Below are positions 1-10,665 of a DNA stretch of 22,625 nt, piece by piece. The translations under genes and the position numbers were made by a program. A model generated the notes under the pieces. That model did no database searches. It was given only the letters and a program-made list of their open reading frames with translations, and was not told the origin of the DNA. The stretch's first letter is position 1. Every line of letters starts with the position of its first letter. This DNA comes from JABIFK01 sp047619225 (GTDB lineage: Bacteria > Latescibacterota > UBA2968): the NCBI GenBank assembly GCA_047619225.1, contig JBLHJX010000061.1, forward strand, positions 1 to 22,625, in the 5' to 3' direction.

Positions 1-2582
1 CTGTCTACAAGACGGTCCAGCACTTCAATGAGCACGCGGATGTCTTCAAAATGCAACCCCGTGGTCGGTTCGTCAAGTAAATAAAGTGTATTTCCTGTAG
101 CGGTTCGGGCAAGTTCCGAAGCAAGCTTGACGCGTTGGGCTTCGCCTCCTGAGAGGGCTGTAGCAGATTGACCCAGGCGAAGATAACCCAGGCCAACATC
201 TGCCAATGATTTGAGTTGGCGCTGGGCTTGAGGAATATCTCGAAAAAAGGTGAGCGCGTGATCGACCGTCATTGACAGCACATCGGCAATAGATGATCCT
301 TTGTATCGCACTTCGAGTGTTTCACGATCATAACGTGTGCCACCACAGGCCTCACATGTTACAAAAACATCGGGTAAAAAATGCATTTCAATTTTACGCA
401 CGCCATCACCTTGGCAAACTTCACAACGCCCCCCCTTCACGTTGAAACTGAAGCGGCCAGAACCATAACCACGCACTTTGGCTTCGGGCAATTGGGCGTA
501 AAGCTCACGCACAGCAGTGAATAAATTGGTATAAGTGGCGGCATTGGAACGAGGTGTTCGACCAATGGGTGCTTGATCAATGCGGATAACTTTGTCTATT
601 TGGTGATCACCTTCGATACTGTCAAAAGGCAAGGGGGGTCGTGTTGCCCGATGAATGCGGTGCGCCAATTCGGGGTAAAGTGTGCCGTTGATAAGTGAGC
701 TTTTTCCTGAGCCAGAGACACCTGTGATACAGACAAATACACCCAGTGGTATTTTTGCTGTGACAGACTTGAGGTTATTGCCATTTGCCCCAGCAATAGT
801 AATATGACCTTTGGCTGATCTCTGATTGGGTGGATTGGGAATGGTTTTTGTTCCCGAAAGGTAAGCACCTGTAAGGGAGTTCTTATTGGCCCTTACCTCA
901 TCAGGGGTGCCCTGGGCCATGATTTCGCCGCCGTGTTCCCCGGCCCCTGGGCCCATATCGATGAGATGGTCTGCGGTCGTCATGGCTTCACTGTCGTGTT
1001 CTACAACAATGACCGAATTCCCCAAATCTCGCAATTGGCAAAAGGTGCCGATGAGTTTCCGATTGTCCCGTGGGTGCAAACCCACACTGGGTTCGTCGAG
1101 CACATACAGCACACCCACCAATCGGGTTCCAATTTGAGTGGCCAAGCGAATGCGTTGAAATTCGCCACCAGAAAGTGTGGCCGCTTTTCGAGATAGGGAG
1201 AGGTACTCTACACCCACGTCTTGGAGAAAGCTGAGACGGTTTTGGATTTCACGAATAATTGGCGCTGCAATTTCTGCGGCGTTGTCTGAGAGCTTGAGCG
1301 ATTGAAAGAAGGCGTATGTTTTTTGAATAGACAGATTGGCAATGTCGCTGATTGTCTGTTGGTTTACTGTGACTGCCAACGCTTCTGGACGAAGCATTGT
1401 ACCACGACAGTCAGAACATGTATTGTGTTTTGTATACTGCGTGATTTTTTCTTGCGCGTCTTCTGCGGTGGCTTCGTCGTGTTGACGTTGGAGTTGGGGT
1501 ATGATGCCGTCAAATGTAAAGCTTTTATGTTTTGTTCCATGCAGAATATCTTTTCGCGTTTTGGCGGGTAAATCACCAAAGGGTGTCGACAAGTCGAATG
1601 ACAGGTGCTTGGCCATATGTTGCAACTGCTCAACTTGGCGTTTTCCTCTGGGAATGCCCCAGGGGGCAACCGCGCCCTCCAGAATGGATAACGTGGGGTC
1701 AGATACGATGCTGCCTGGGTCAATTTCGGGCACAGATCCCGTGCCTTTGCACGTTGGACAGGCACCATGCGGGCTGTTAAAAGAAAAGAGACGTGGTTCG
1801 AGTTCTTCAATTTCAAAATGGCCCTCGGTGCAGGCAAACCGCGTTGAAAATGTCCATTCTTCTTGATCGACAATGTCAACGGTGACCATACTGTTGGAAA
1901 GGTCTAAAGCTGTTTCGAGTGAGTCGGCAAGTCGGCTGTTGATATCTGGGCGAATGACCAAGCGATCGATAACTGCTTCAATGGTATGGGGTTCTGACTT
2001 GTCCAAGGTGATGTCAGTGTCTAAGGCGATAATTTCACCGTCGACACGTGCTCTCACATAGCCCTCTTTACGCAGTGTTTCAAATGTACTGAGATGGCCC
2101 CCTTTTTCATTGCGCACAAGCGGTGCGAGTATTTGAATGCGTTGTCTTTCGGGTAGTTTGAGCAGACGATCAACGGCATATTCTACAGTATAGCGTTCAA
2201 TGGCCTTGCCGCAGATTGGGCAATGAGGTGATCCGGCGCGCGCAAAGAGCAAACGCAGGTGGTCATAAATTTCTGTGACAGTACCAACGGTCGATCGTGA
2301 ATTGCGCGTGGCACCACGTTGTTGAATCGCTACAGCGGGTGACAACCCTTCGATGGTGTCGACATCTGGTTTGTCCATAACGTCGAGAAATTGCCTCGCA
2401 TAGGTTGCCAAAGACGCAACGTAGCGTCTCTGGCCTTCAGCGTAGAGGGTGTCAAATGCCAGTGATGATTTACCAGAACCCGATGGACCCGTAATAACAA
2501 CCAAGCTGTTCCGAGGAATATCCAGGTTTATATTTTTGAGGTTATGCTGGCGGGCACCGCGTATGGAGATGGTGTCTTGCAT
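1..2582 (-). CDS. uvrA: UvrA, excinuclease ABC subunit A (3' end cut by the window edge)
   Basis: This is the DNA damage recognition ATPase of nucleotide excision repair, which loads UvrB at lesions. About 860 codons are visible and run unbroken to base 3; UvrA is usually about 940 residues, so roughly 80 C-terminal residues lie off the left edge. The N-terminus MQDTISIRGARQHNLKNI is typical. Walker A1 GPSGSGKS lies at residues 32-39, a first zinc-site CPICG near 120, ABC signature LSGGEFQRIRLATQ near 470 with Walker B LYVLDEPS after it. Walker A2 GVSGSGKSS is near 621, the second zinc module (CxxC, about 20 residues, CEACGG) near 720-745, then LSGGEAQRVKLASEL and LYLLDEPTTGLH. All hallmark motifs are intact. 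ATG at 2582 is the only good start, but no Shine-Dalgarno is visible before it. The gene reads away from hemL and lies downstream of tRNA-Arg on the same strand. Confidence 0.97.
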   Translation of the reverse strand, partial: MQDTISIRGARQHNLKNINLDIPRNSLVVITGPSGSGKSSLAFDTLYAEGQRRYVASLATYARQFLDVMDKPDVDTIEGLSPAVAIQQRGATRNSRSTVGTVTEIYDHLRLLFARAGSPHCPICGKAIERYTVEYAVDRLLKLPERQRIQILAPLVRNEKGGHLSTFETLRKEGYVRARVDGEIIALDTDITLDKSEPHTIEAVIDRLVIRPDINSRLADSLETALDLSNSMVTVDIVDQEEWTFSTRFACTEGHFEIEELEPRLFSFNSPHGACPTCKGTGSVPEIDPGSIVSDPTLSILEGAVAPWGIPRGKRQVEQLQHMAKHLSFDLSTPFGDLPAKTRKDILHGTKHKSFTFDGIIPQLQRQHDEATAEDAQEKITQYTKHNTCSDCRGTMLRPEALAVTVNQQTISDIANLSIQKTYAFFQSLKLSDNAAEIAAPIIREIQNRLSFLQDVGVEYLSLSRKAATLSGGEFQRIRLATQIGTRLVGVLYVLDEPSVGLHPRDNRKLIGTFCQLRDLGNSVIVVEHDSEAMTTADHLIDMGPGAGEHGGEIMAQGTPDEVRANKNSLTGAYLSGTKTIPNPPNQRSAKGHITIAGANGNNLKSVTAKIPLGVFVCITGVSGSGKSSLINGTLYPELAHRIHRATRPPLPFDSIEGDHQIDKVIRIDQAPIGRTPRSNAATYTNLFTAVRELYAQLPEAKVRGYGSGRFSFNVKGGRCEVCQGDGVRKIEMHFLPDVFVTCEACGGTRYDRETLEVRYKGSSIADVLSMTVDHALTFFRDIPQAQRQLKSLADVGLGYLRLGQSATALSGGEAQRVKLASELARTATGNTLYLLDEPTTGLHFEDIRVLIEVLDRLVD

Positions 2583-2639
2583 AGGATCTGTTGAAGCAAT
2601 GGGTGGTTTCTTGGTTTGGTTGTTGCCATAAAATGTAAG

Positions 2640-2667
2640 AGAGGCTCCGATATATATCGGAGCCTCT
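2640..2667 (-). terminator. Terminator after tRNA-Arg
   Basis: This is a perfect 28-base palindrome: arms AGAGGCTCCGATA and TATCGGAGCCTCT around a central TA. It starts six bases after the CCA end of tRNA-Arg on the minus strand and is followed by the T-rich stretch TCTTACATTTTAT. The T tract is interrupted, so some read-through into uvrA, whose start is 58 bases on, is possible. Confidence 0.6.
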
Positions 2668-2672
2668 GTAAG

Positions 2673-2748
2673 TGGTGCGGCAGGAGGGACTCGAACCCCC
2701 AACCGTCTGATCCGAAGTCAGATGCTCTATCCATTAAGCTACTGCCGC
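2673..2748 (-). tRNA. tRNA-Arg (anticodon TCG, reads CGA)
   Basis: A full cloverleaf can be folded on the minus strand. The acceptor stem is GCGGCAG/CTGCCGC with discriminator A and an encoded CCA (2673-2675). The D arm is GCTTAATGGATAGAGC, the anticodon stem TCTGA/TCAGA with loop CTTCGGA, and the T arm GGGGG-TTCGAGT-CCCTC. Anticodon TCG is the complement of 2713-2715. U34 in this box should read CGA and possibly other CGN codons. The gene has its own promoter (2758-2786) and a following hairpin, so it looks like a single-gene transcript. Confidence 0.96.
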
Positions 2749-2757
2749 ATATGTATA

Positions 2758-2786
2758 AATATACCCTTGGTTTTCTTTTGGCGCAA
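2758..2786 (-). promoter_or_regulatory. Promoter for tRNA-Arg
   Basis: On the minus strand, -35 TTGCGC (complement of 2781-2786) and -10 TATATT (complement of 2758-2763) are separated by exactly 17 bases. The predicted start falls within a few bases of the mature tRNA 5' end at 2748, giving a nearly leaderless precursor. Confidence 0.55.
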
Positions 2787-2801
2787 GGGAAAGGAAATTA
2801 C

Positions 2802-2830
2802 TTGACAGGAAGACCGGTGGGGTATATTTA
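2802..2830 (+). promoter_or_regulatory. Candidate promoter for hemL
   Basis: A perfect -35 TTGACA (2802-2807) is followed after 17 bases by TATTTA (2825-2830). TATATT at 2823-2828 would give a 15-base spacer. It would leave a leader of about 170 bases before hemL. The rest of that leader (2831-2990) is AT-rich, and I see no riboswitch or other gene in it. Confidence 0.4.
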
Positions 2831-3006
2831 AAGTTGGAAGGCTATGAGAAGAATTCAACTATAACCGATATTTGGTATTGGGCTTTTTGTACATTACACA
2901 ACGGGTTCTATTGAAGGTATTTGGTCTATACATATAGGTATATGGTCCAGAGATTTGTCGAAGCTTTGTCTTTTAGTGTTTAACTTCATTGATTGGGAGG
3001 TGCGAT

Positions 3007-4296
3007 TTGCGTTTAAGATCAGACGAACTTTTTGAGTTGGCGCAGCAAGTAATACCTGGGGGTGTCAACAGTCCCGCACGCGCGTTTGGTGCCGTTGGCG
3101 GAGATCCGCTGTTTATTGCCGAAGGGTATGGCGCACATATTAAAGATGTCGATGGTAATGAATATATCGACTATGTGTGTTCATGGGGGCCTCTGATTTT
3201 GGGACATGCGCACCCTGATGTGGTTGCAGCCATTAACGCTGCCTGTGCTCGAGGCACGAGTTTTGGCGCACCTACCCAGAGTGAAGTTGAAATGGCAACG
3301 TTGGTAACTAAGATGGTGCCCTCTATTGAGATGGTTCGCATGGTGAACTCGGGAACCGAAGCGACCATGTCGGCCATTCGCTTGGCAAGAGGCCATACAG
3401 GACGAAATAAAATTATCAAGTTTGAAGGGTGTTGGCATGGCCATGCCGATAGTTTTTTGATTCAGGCAGGTTCATCTGCTTTAACATTGGGTACACCCAG
3501 TAGTCCAGGTGTTACACCTGGTACGGCAGCCGATTCAATTACAGTGCCTTATAATAACTTGGAGGCTGTTCAAATGGCCGTGGCCGAGAATAAGGGTGAG
3601 ATCGCAGCCATTATTGTAGAACCTATTGCTGGGAATATGGGGGTGATTCCGCCTGTTACCGGATTTTTGGAAGGGCTGCGCGAGTTGACGTCTGAGTTGG
3701 GCATTGTGCTCATTTTTGATGAGGTCATTACTGGGTTTCGTGTGAATGCGGGTGGTGCACAAGCACGCTTTGGGATCACGCCAGATCTTACAACATTGGG
3801 CAAAATTATCGGAGGCGGTTTGCCTGTGGGAGCTTTTGGTGGCAAACGGGAAATCATGTCTGATATTTCGCCACTGGGCAAAAAAGTATCTCAGGCGGGT
3901 ACTTTGTCTGGCAATCCATTGGCAATGACCGCTGGTTATGAGACCGTAAAGCGTCTACAAGATAAAGTTGTATATGAAGTCCTTGAAAACCGAGCAGCAG
4001 CATTAGAGCGGGGTATCCAGGAAAACATGAAATCTCTTGGGCTGAAGTTTCATATCAATCGTGTCGGTTCCATGATGACATTATTTTTTGTTGATCATCC
4101 TGTGACCACTTTTGAAGATGCCAATGCGTGTGATCAAGATCTGTTTGCGCGTTATTTTCGAGAGATGCTAAATCGTGGTATTTATTTGGCGCCATCACAA
4201 TTTGAAGGGGCATTTGTTTCTTTTGCACATACCGATGCCGATATAGAAACAACCATAAAAGCTAATTATGAGGCATTGAAAGCTGTATGTGCGTAA
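3007..4296 (+). CDS. hemL: Glutamate-1-semialdehyde 2,1-aminomutase
   Basis: This PLP enzyme converts glutamate-1-semialdehyde to 5-aminolevulinate, the last step of the C5 route to tetrapyrroles. It has 429 residues, a normal length. Family marks are LFELAQQVIPGGVNSPARAF at the N-terminus, the NSGTEA phosphate-site motif, EPIAGNMG, the cofactor aspartate in IFDEVITGFR, and Lys266 in TLGKIIGGGLPVGAF as the Schiff-base lysine (K265 in E. coli). I chose TTG at 3007 because GGGAGG (2995-3000) sits six bases upstream and the product then begins MRLRSDELFE as in relatives. A TTG at 2989 in the same frame would place that SD inside the gene. The reading frame overlaps the next gene by 10 bases, suggesting translational coupling. 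The presence of HemL implies GluTR and the C5 pathway elsewhere in the genome. Confidence 0.97.
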   Translation: MRLRSDELFELAQQVIPGGVNSPARAFGAVGGDPLFIAEGYGAHIKDVDGNEYIDYVCSWGPLILGHAHPDVVAAINAACARGTSFGAPTQSEVEMATLVTKMVPSIEMVRMVNSGTEATMSAIRLARGHTGRNKIIKFEGCWHGHADSFLIQAGSSALTLGTPSSPGVTPGTAADSITVPYNNLEAVQMAVAENKGEIAAIIVEPIAGNMGVIPPVTGFLEGLRELTSELGIVLIFDEVITGFRVNAGGAQARFGITPDLTTLGKIIGGGLPVGAFGGKREIMSDISPLGKKVSQAGTLSGNPLAMTAGYETVKRLQDKVVYEVLENRAAALERGIQENMKSLGLKFHINRVGSMMTLFFVDHPVTTFEDANACDQDLFARYFREMLNRGIYLAPSQFEGAFVSFAHTDADIETTIKANYEALKAVCA

Positions 4297-4766
4297 AGTC
4301 AGTTATACTGCTGTGTTGCTTGTTCATGTGTGGGTGTGGTTCTGTAGATCGCAATTATATAGACCAATTGCGTTCTGGTACGCCTGAACAGCGAGCGCAG
4401 GCAGCATCATTCTTAGGCGCTCAGCGCATTGCTGAGGCGATTCCTCATCTGCAAGTGGCACTTCAAGATGAAAGTATCCAGGTTCGAGTCAAAGTAATTT
4501 GGGCATTAGGTTCGTTGCGGTCTAAGAGAGTTCTGAATAATTTGCTGCCCTTGATGCAGGATACAGATAGAAATATCCGGCAAGCCACGGCCAGAGCCTT
4601 GATGCAAATAGAGGAACCTAAAGCTATTGTTGCCCTTGAAAGGGCTTTAAAAATAGAGTATGACACGTGGGTGGTAAAAGACATCACAATGGCCCTAGAG
4701 CATCTACGCCAATTTGAAGGAGAGGTTGATGTCAGAGAAACCTCAGTAAGGGGCGAATTCTTTTAG
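4287..4766 (+). CDS. Small HEAT-repeat lipoprotein
   Basis: This is a 159-residue predicted lipoprotein of unknown function. Residues 1-17 form a short signal peptide (MCVKSVILLCCLFMCGC) with a lipobox-like LFMC|G or MCGC cleavage site. The rest is almost entirely HEAT/PBS-lyase-type helical repeats: 'SGTPEQRAQAASFLGAQR', 'DESIQVRVKVIWALGSLRS' and 'DTDRNIRQATARALMQIEE' each show the D..IR..A..AL pattern, at about 30-residue spacing. Such repeats usually serve as protein-binding scaffolds. The start ATG lies inside the last codons of hemL, so it is probably translated by coupling from hemL. It ends eight bases before the first rRNA promoter. The extra cysteines near the lipobox make the exact lipidated Cys uncertain. 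Confidence 0.8.
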   Translation: MCVKSVILLCCLFMCGCGSVDRNYIDQLRSGTPEQRAQAASFLGAQRIAEAIPHLQVALQDESIQVRVKVIWALGSLRSKRVLNNLLPLMQDTDRNIRQATARALMQIEEPKAIVALERALKIEYDTWVVKDITMALEHLRQFEGEVDVRETSVRGEFF

Positions 4767-4773
4767 AAAAGTG

Positions 4774-4802
4774 TTGACATTGGAAATGTGAACCTGTATA
4801 TT
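4774..4802 (+). promoter_or_regulatory. rRNA operon promoter P1
   Basis: TTGACA at 4774-4779, 17-base spacer, TATATT at 4797-4802. This is the best -10 of the four stacked promoters. It begins eight bases after the stop codon of the lipoprotein gene and is not part of the 101-bp repeats. Confidence 0.75.
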
Positions 4803-4854
4803 CTTAAATCTGCGGTAGAAATGCCTTGGAGAATGTAACTTAAGAAAAAAGATG

Positions 4855-4883
4855 TTGACATTTTGGAAGCAGGTTTGTAAGTT
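4855..4883 (+). promoter_or_regulatory. rRNA operon promoter P2
   Basis: TTGACA at 4855-4860, 17-base spacer, TAAGTT at 4878-4883. The A-rich run AAGAAAAAAGATG just before the -35 box resembles an UP element. It lies inside the first 101-bp repeat. Confidence 0.7.
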
Positions 4884-4955
4884 AAGTGCTTGTCAGACAT
4901 ATCCTTAAGTCTTCAAAAAGTGTATTTTGGAGAATGTAACTTAAGAAAAAAGATG

Positions 4956-4984
4956 TTGACATTTTGGAATTGGTTTTGTAAATT
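4956..4984 (+). promoter_or_regulatory. rRNA operon promoter P3
   Basis: TTGACA at 4956-4961, 17-base spacer, TAAATT at 4979-4984, with the same A-rich upstream run as P2. It lies exactly 101 bases downstream of P2. Confidence 0.72.
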
Positions 4985-5056
4985 AAGTGCTTGTCAGAAA
5001 TATTCTTAAGTTTTCAAAAAGTGTATTTTTGAGGATGTAACTTAAGAAAAAAGATA

Positions 5057-5085
5057 TTGACATTTTGGAATTGGTTTTGTAAATT
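5057..5085 (+). promoter_or_regulatory. rRNA operon promoter P4
   Basis: TTGACA at 5057-5062, 17-base spacer, TAAATT at 5080-5085, exactly 101 bases after P3. It is the promoter nearest 16S. Transcripts from all four promoters pass through the nut-like site at 5098-5124. Confidence 0.72.
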
Positions 5086-5097
5086 AAATGTTTGTCA

Positions 5098-5124
5098 GCG
5101 CGAGTTGTCGCGCCTGTTCTTTGA
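5098..5124 (+). promoter_or_regulatory. Nut-like antitermination site before 16S (boxB + boxA)
   Basis: A 6-bp hairpin GCGCGA-GTTG-TCGCGC (5098-5113) is followed one base later by TGTTCTTTGA (5115-5124), a good match to rRNA boxA (TGCTCTTTAA in E. coli). The boxB-boxA order matches E. coli rrn leaders, where boxA recruits NusB/NusE. The same arrangement recurs before 23S at 7109-7135. Confidence 0.75.
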
Positions 5125-5148
5125 AAATCAAATAACGTGCATGTGTCA
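5117..5148 (+). other. 5' half of the pre-16S processing stem
   Basis: This segment pairs with 6846-6877 on the far side of 16S in a stem of about 32 bp. The central 14 bp (5129-5142 with 6852-6865, CAAATAACGTGCAT) are perfect, and the rest contains only G-U wobbles. Such stems are RNase III substrates during 16S maturation. The stem starts inside boxA, so boxA is buried once 16S has been made. Confidence 0.8.
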
Positions 5149-5232
5149 TTTAAAAACTTGGTAGATTCTCAAGTATTTTTGGGAATTTCAGTATAATAAA
5201 AAAAGCCCGCAATTTGGGCACTCTCATATATT

Positions 5233-6785
<1,553 letters not shown>

Positions 6786-6845
6786 TGGAGACCTTATGTG
6801 GAGTCATTGACGTTCACATATACTCTGTAAGTCAATGCCAAGTTT

Positions 6846-6877
6846 TGGCATATGCACGTTATTTGGTTTTTAAAGGA
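6846..6877 (+). other. 3' half of the pre-16S processing stem
   Basis: This is the complement of 5117-5148, as described there. It ends directly against the terminator-like hairpin at 6878, so the two structures are adjacent and could stack or compete at their junction. Confidence 0.78.
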
Positions 6878-6900
6878 ACTGGGCTTTTGCCCGGTTTTTT
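6878..6900 (+). terminator. Terminator-like hairpin in the 16S-tRNA spacer
   Basis: ACTGGGC-TTTT-GCCCGGT (one G-U pair) followed directly by a run of Ts to 6900 has the form of an intrinsic terminator, yet it lies between 16S and tRNA-Ile inside the operon. Read-through would need the antitermination complex loaded at 5098-5124. It could instead be a pause or processing element. Confidence 0.55.
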
Positions 6901-6903
6901 AAC

Positions 6904-6980
6904 GGGTCTATAGCTCAGTTGGTTAGAGCGCGCGCCTGATAAGCGCGAGGTCAGTGGTTCAAATCCACTTAGACCCACCA
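6904..6980 (+). tRNA. tRNA-Ile (anticodon GAT)
   Basis: A 77-base cloverleaf with acceptor GGGTCTA/TAGACCC, discriminator A and encoded CCA at 6978-6980. The anticodon stem is GCGCG/GCGCG-type around loop CTGATAA, with GAT at 6938-6940. The T arm contains GGTTCAAATCC. It lies in the usual place in a 16S-23S spacer, paired with tRNA-Ala. Confidence 0.97.
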
Positions 6981-6996
6981 TATTGATAAATATTTT

Positions 6997-7072
6997 GGGG
7001 ATATAGCTCAGATGGGAGAGCACTGCCTTTGCAAGGCAGGGGTCACCGGTTCGATCCCGGTTATCTCCACCA
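6997..7072 (+). tRNA. tRNA-Ala (anticodon TGC)
   Basis: A 76-base cloverleaf with acceptor GGGGATA/TATCTCC (one G-U), discriminator A, and encoded CCA at 7070-7072. The anticodon stem CTGCC/GGCAG closes loop TTTGCAA, with TGC at 7030-7032. The T arm is CCGG-TTCGATC-CCGG. It completes the classic Ile-Ala spacer pair. Confidence 0.97.
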
Positions 7073-7108
7073 AAAGTCTTAAAATTATTTATGCTCTTAT
7101 TATAAATT

Positions 7109-7135
7109 GGGGAGTTTTCCCCGACTGTTCTTTGA
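7109..7135 (+). promoter_or_regulatory. Second nut-like site, before 23S (boxB + boxA)
   Basis: Hairpin GGGGA-GTTT-TCCCC (7109-7122) is followed three bases later by TGTTCTTTGA (7126-7135), identical to the boxA before 16S. Both hairpins have a GTTK loop closed by an A-U pair. It probably reloads or keeps the Nus complex on RNA polymerase for 23S synthesis. Confidence 0.72.
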
Positions 7136-7136
7136 C

Positions 7137-7158
7137 AATTGAATACGGAAGCGGGAAT
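7137..7158 (+). other. 5' half of the pre-23S processing stem
   Basis: AATTGAATACGGAAG (7137-7151) pairs perfectly with 10323-10337 beyond 23S. After one mismatch six more pairs follow (7153-7158 with 10316-10321, one G-U). This is the expected RNase III processing stem of the 23S precursor. Confidence 0.8.
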
Positions 7159-7242
7159 CAATTTTCAAATGCCGAAAATTGTTTTTTCAAGCATGGATTA
7201 TTTTTTGTAGAGCACAAGCGTGATCTGCTGAAAATTTGTTTT

Positions 7243-10272
<3,030 letters not shown>

Positions 10273-10315
10273 ATTTTAACTTTTTTTCAGCAGATCGTGT
10301 CTGTGCTTTTCAAAA

Positions 10316-10337
10316 ATTTCCCCTTCCGTATTCAATT
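10316..10337 (+). other. 3' half of the pre-23S processing stem
   Basis: This is the partner of 7137-7158, as described there. It lies in the short spacer between 23S and 5S, so cutting here would also release the 5S precursor. Confidence 0.78.
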
Positions 10338-10347
10338 TATATATTTT

Positions 10348-10465
10348 TCCTGGTAGCTATGGCAGAGGGGTCACACCTCTTCCCTTTCCGAACAGAGAAG
10401 TTAAGTCCTCTTGCGCCGATGGTACTGCTTGGGCAACCTTGTGGGAGAGTAGGGCGTTGCCAGGA
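10348..10465 (+). rRNA. rrf: 5S ribosomal RNA
   Basis: About 118 bases. The ends pair as helix I (TCCTGG with CCAGGA). Inside lie the helix III/loop B region CACCTCTTCCCTTTCCGAAC and GAAGTTAAG, and GGGAGAGTAGGGCG in the 3' part, all typical of bacterial 5S. It is followed nine bases later by the operon terminator hairpin. Confidence 0.95.
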
Positions 10466-10474
10466 ATATTTTGA

Positions 10475-10510
10475 AAAGCCTTGAATCGAACTTGATTCAA
10501 GGCTTTTTTA
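10475..10510 (+). terminator. rRNA operon terminator
   Basis: Stem GCCTTGAATC/GATTCAAGGC around loop GAACTT (10478-10503) is flanked by A4 on the left and six or more Ts on the right. This is a textbook intrinsic terminator shortly after 5S. Confidence 0.92.
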
Positions 10511-10540
10511 TTTATTCGGCAGATTTGCGCAAAAGATATC

Positions 10541-10568
10541 TTGACAAGTGTATTGAGTTTGATAATCA
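10541..10568 (+). promoter_or_regulatory. Candidate promoter for fusA2
   Basis: A perfect -35 TTGACA (10541-10546) is followed after 16 bases by TAATCA (10563-10568), a weak -10. Since the rRNA terminator ends at about 10510, fusA2 needs its own promoter, and this is the best candidate in the gap. The remaining leader to 10650 shows nothing else I can name. Confidence 0.4.
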
Positions 10569-10665
10569 TGCGTGTCCTTGGGTAGCTACTTGCCCTATGG
10601 CCATCACTTGGATTTTTTTGGTGAAATATCTCATTTACGAATGATTGCCTGAAGGAGGACTGGCC

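Larger units (their letters stand above)
4828..5097 (+). repeat. 101-bp tandem repeats carrying rRNA promoters
   Basis: Two full 101-bp units (4828-4928 and 4929-5029) and a partial third (5030-5097) each contain GTAACTTAAGAAAAAAGAT, TTGACATTTTGGAA, the -10 box, then AAGTGCTTGTCAG or a close variant. The full units continue with CTTAAGT and TTCAAAAAGTGTATTTT. The units differ at only a few positions. The third diverges after TTTGTCAG, where the boxB hairpin begins. Duplication of the core promoter unit is the simplest origin. Confidence 0.88.

Noticed and set aside
1364..1879. 171-residue minus-strand ORF
   Set aside because: It is another frame within uvrA, which is read without interruption through this region.
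2616..2831. 71-residue ORF containing CGRRDSNPQPSDPKSDALS
   Set aside because: It is the antisense of tRNA-Arg, a well-known kind of false protein call.
2831..3006. hemL leader checked for a riboswitch or small gene
   Set aside because: Only AT-rich sequence with imperfect repeats of GGTCTATA/TATGGTCC type; no conserved motif recognised.
5192..5219. TATAAT at 5192-5197 and hairpin GCCC-GCAATTT-GGGC just before 16S
   Set aside because: No acceptable -35 lies 16-18 bases upstream of the TATAAT, and the 4-bp stem is too short to call a terminator on either strand.
6859..7161. 100-residue minus-strand ORF with GFEPLTSRLSGARSNQLSYRP
   Set aside because: It is the antisense of tRNA-Ala and tRNA-Ile; this string is a familiar misannotation from tRNA genes.
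10511..10665. fusA2 leader checked for extra RNA elements
   Set aside because: GTAGCTAC and some pyrimidine runs are present, but no stable hairpin or conserved motif beyond the candidate promoter.
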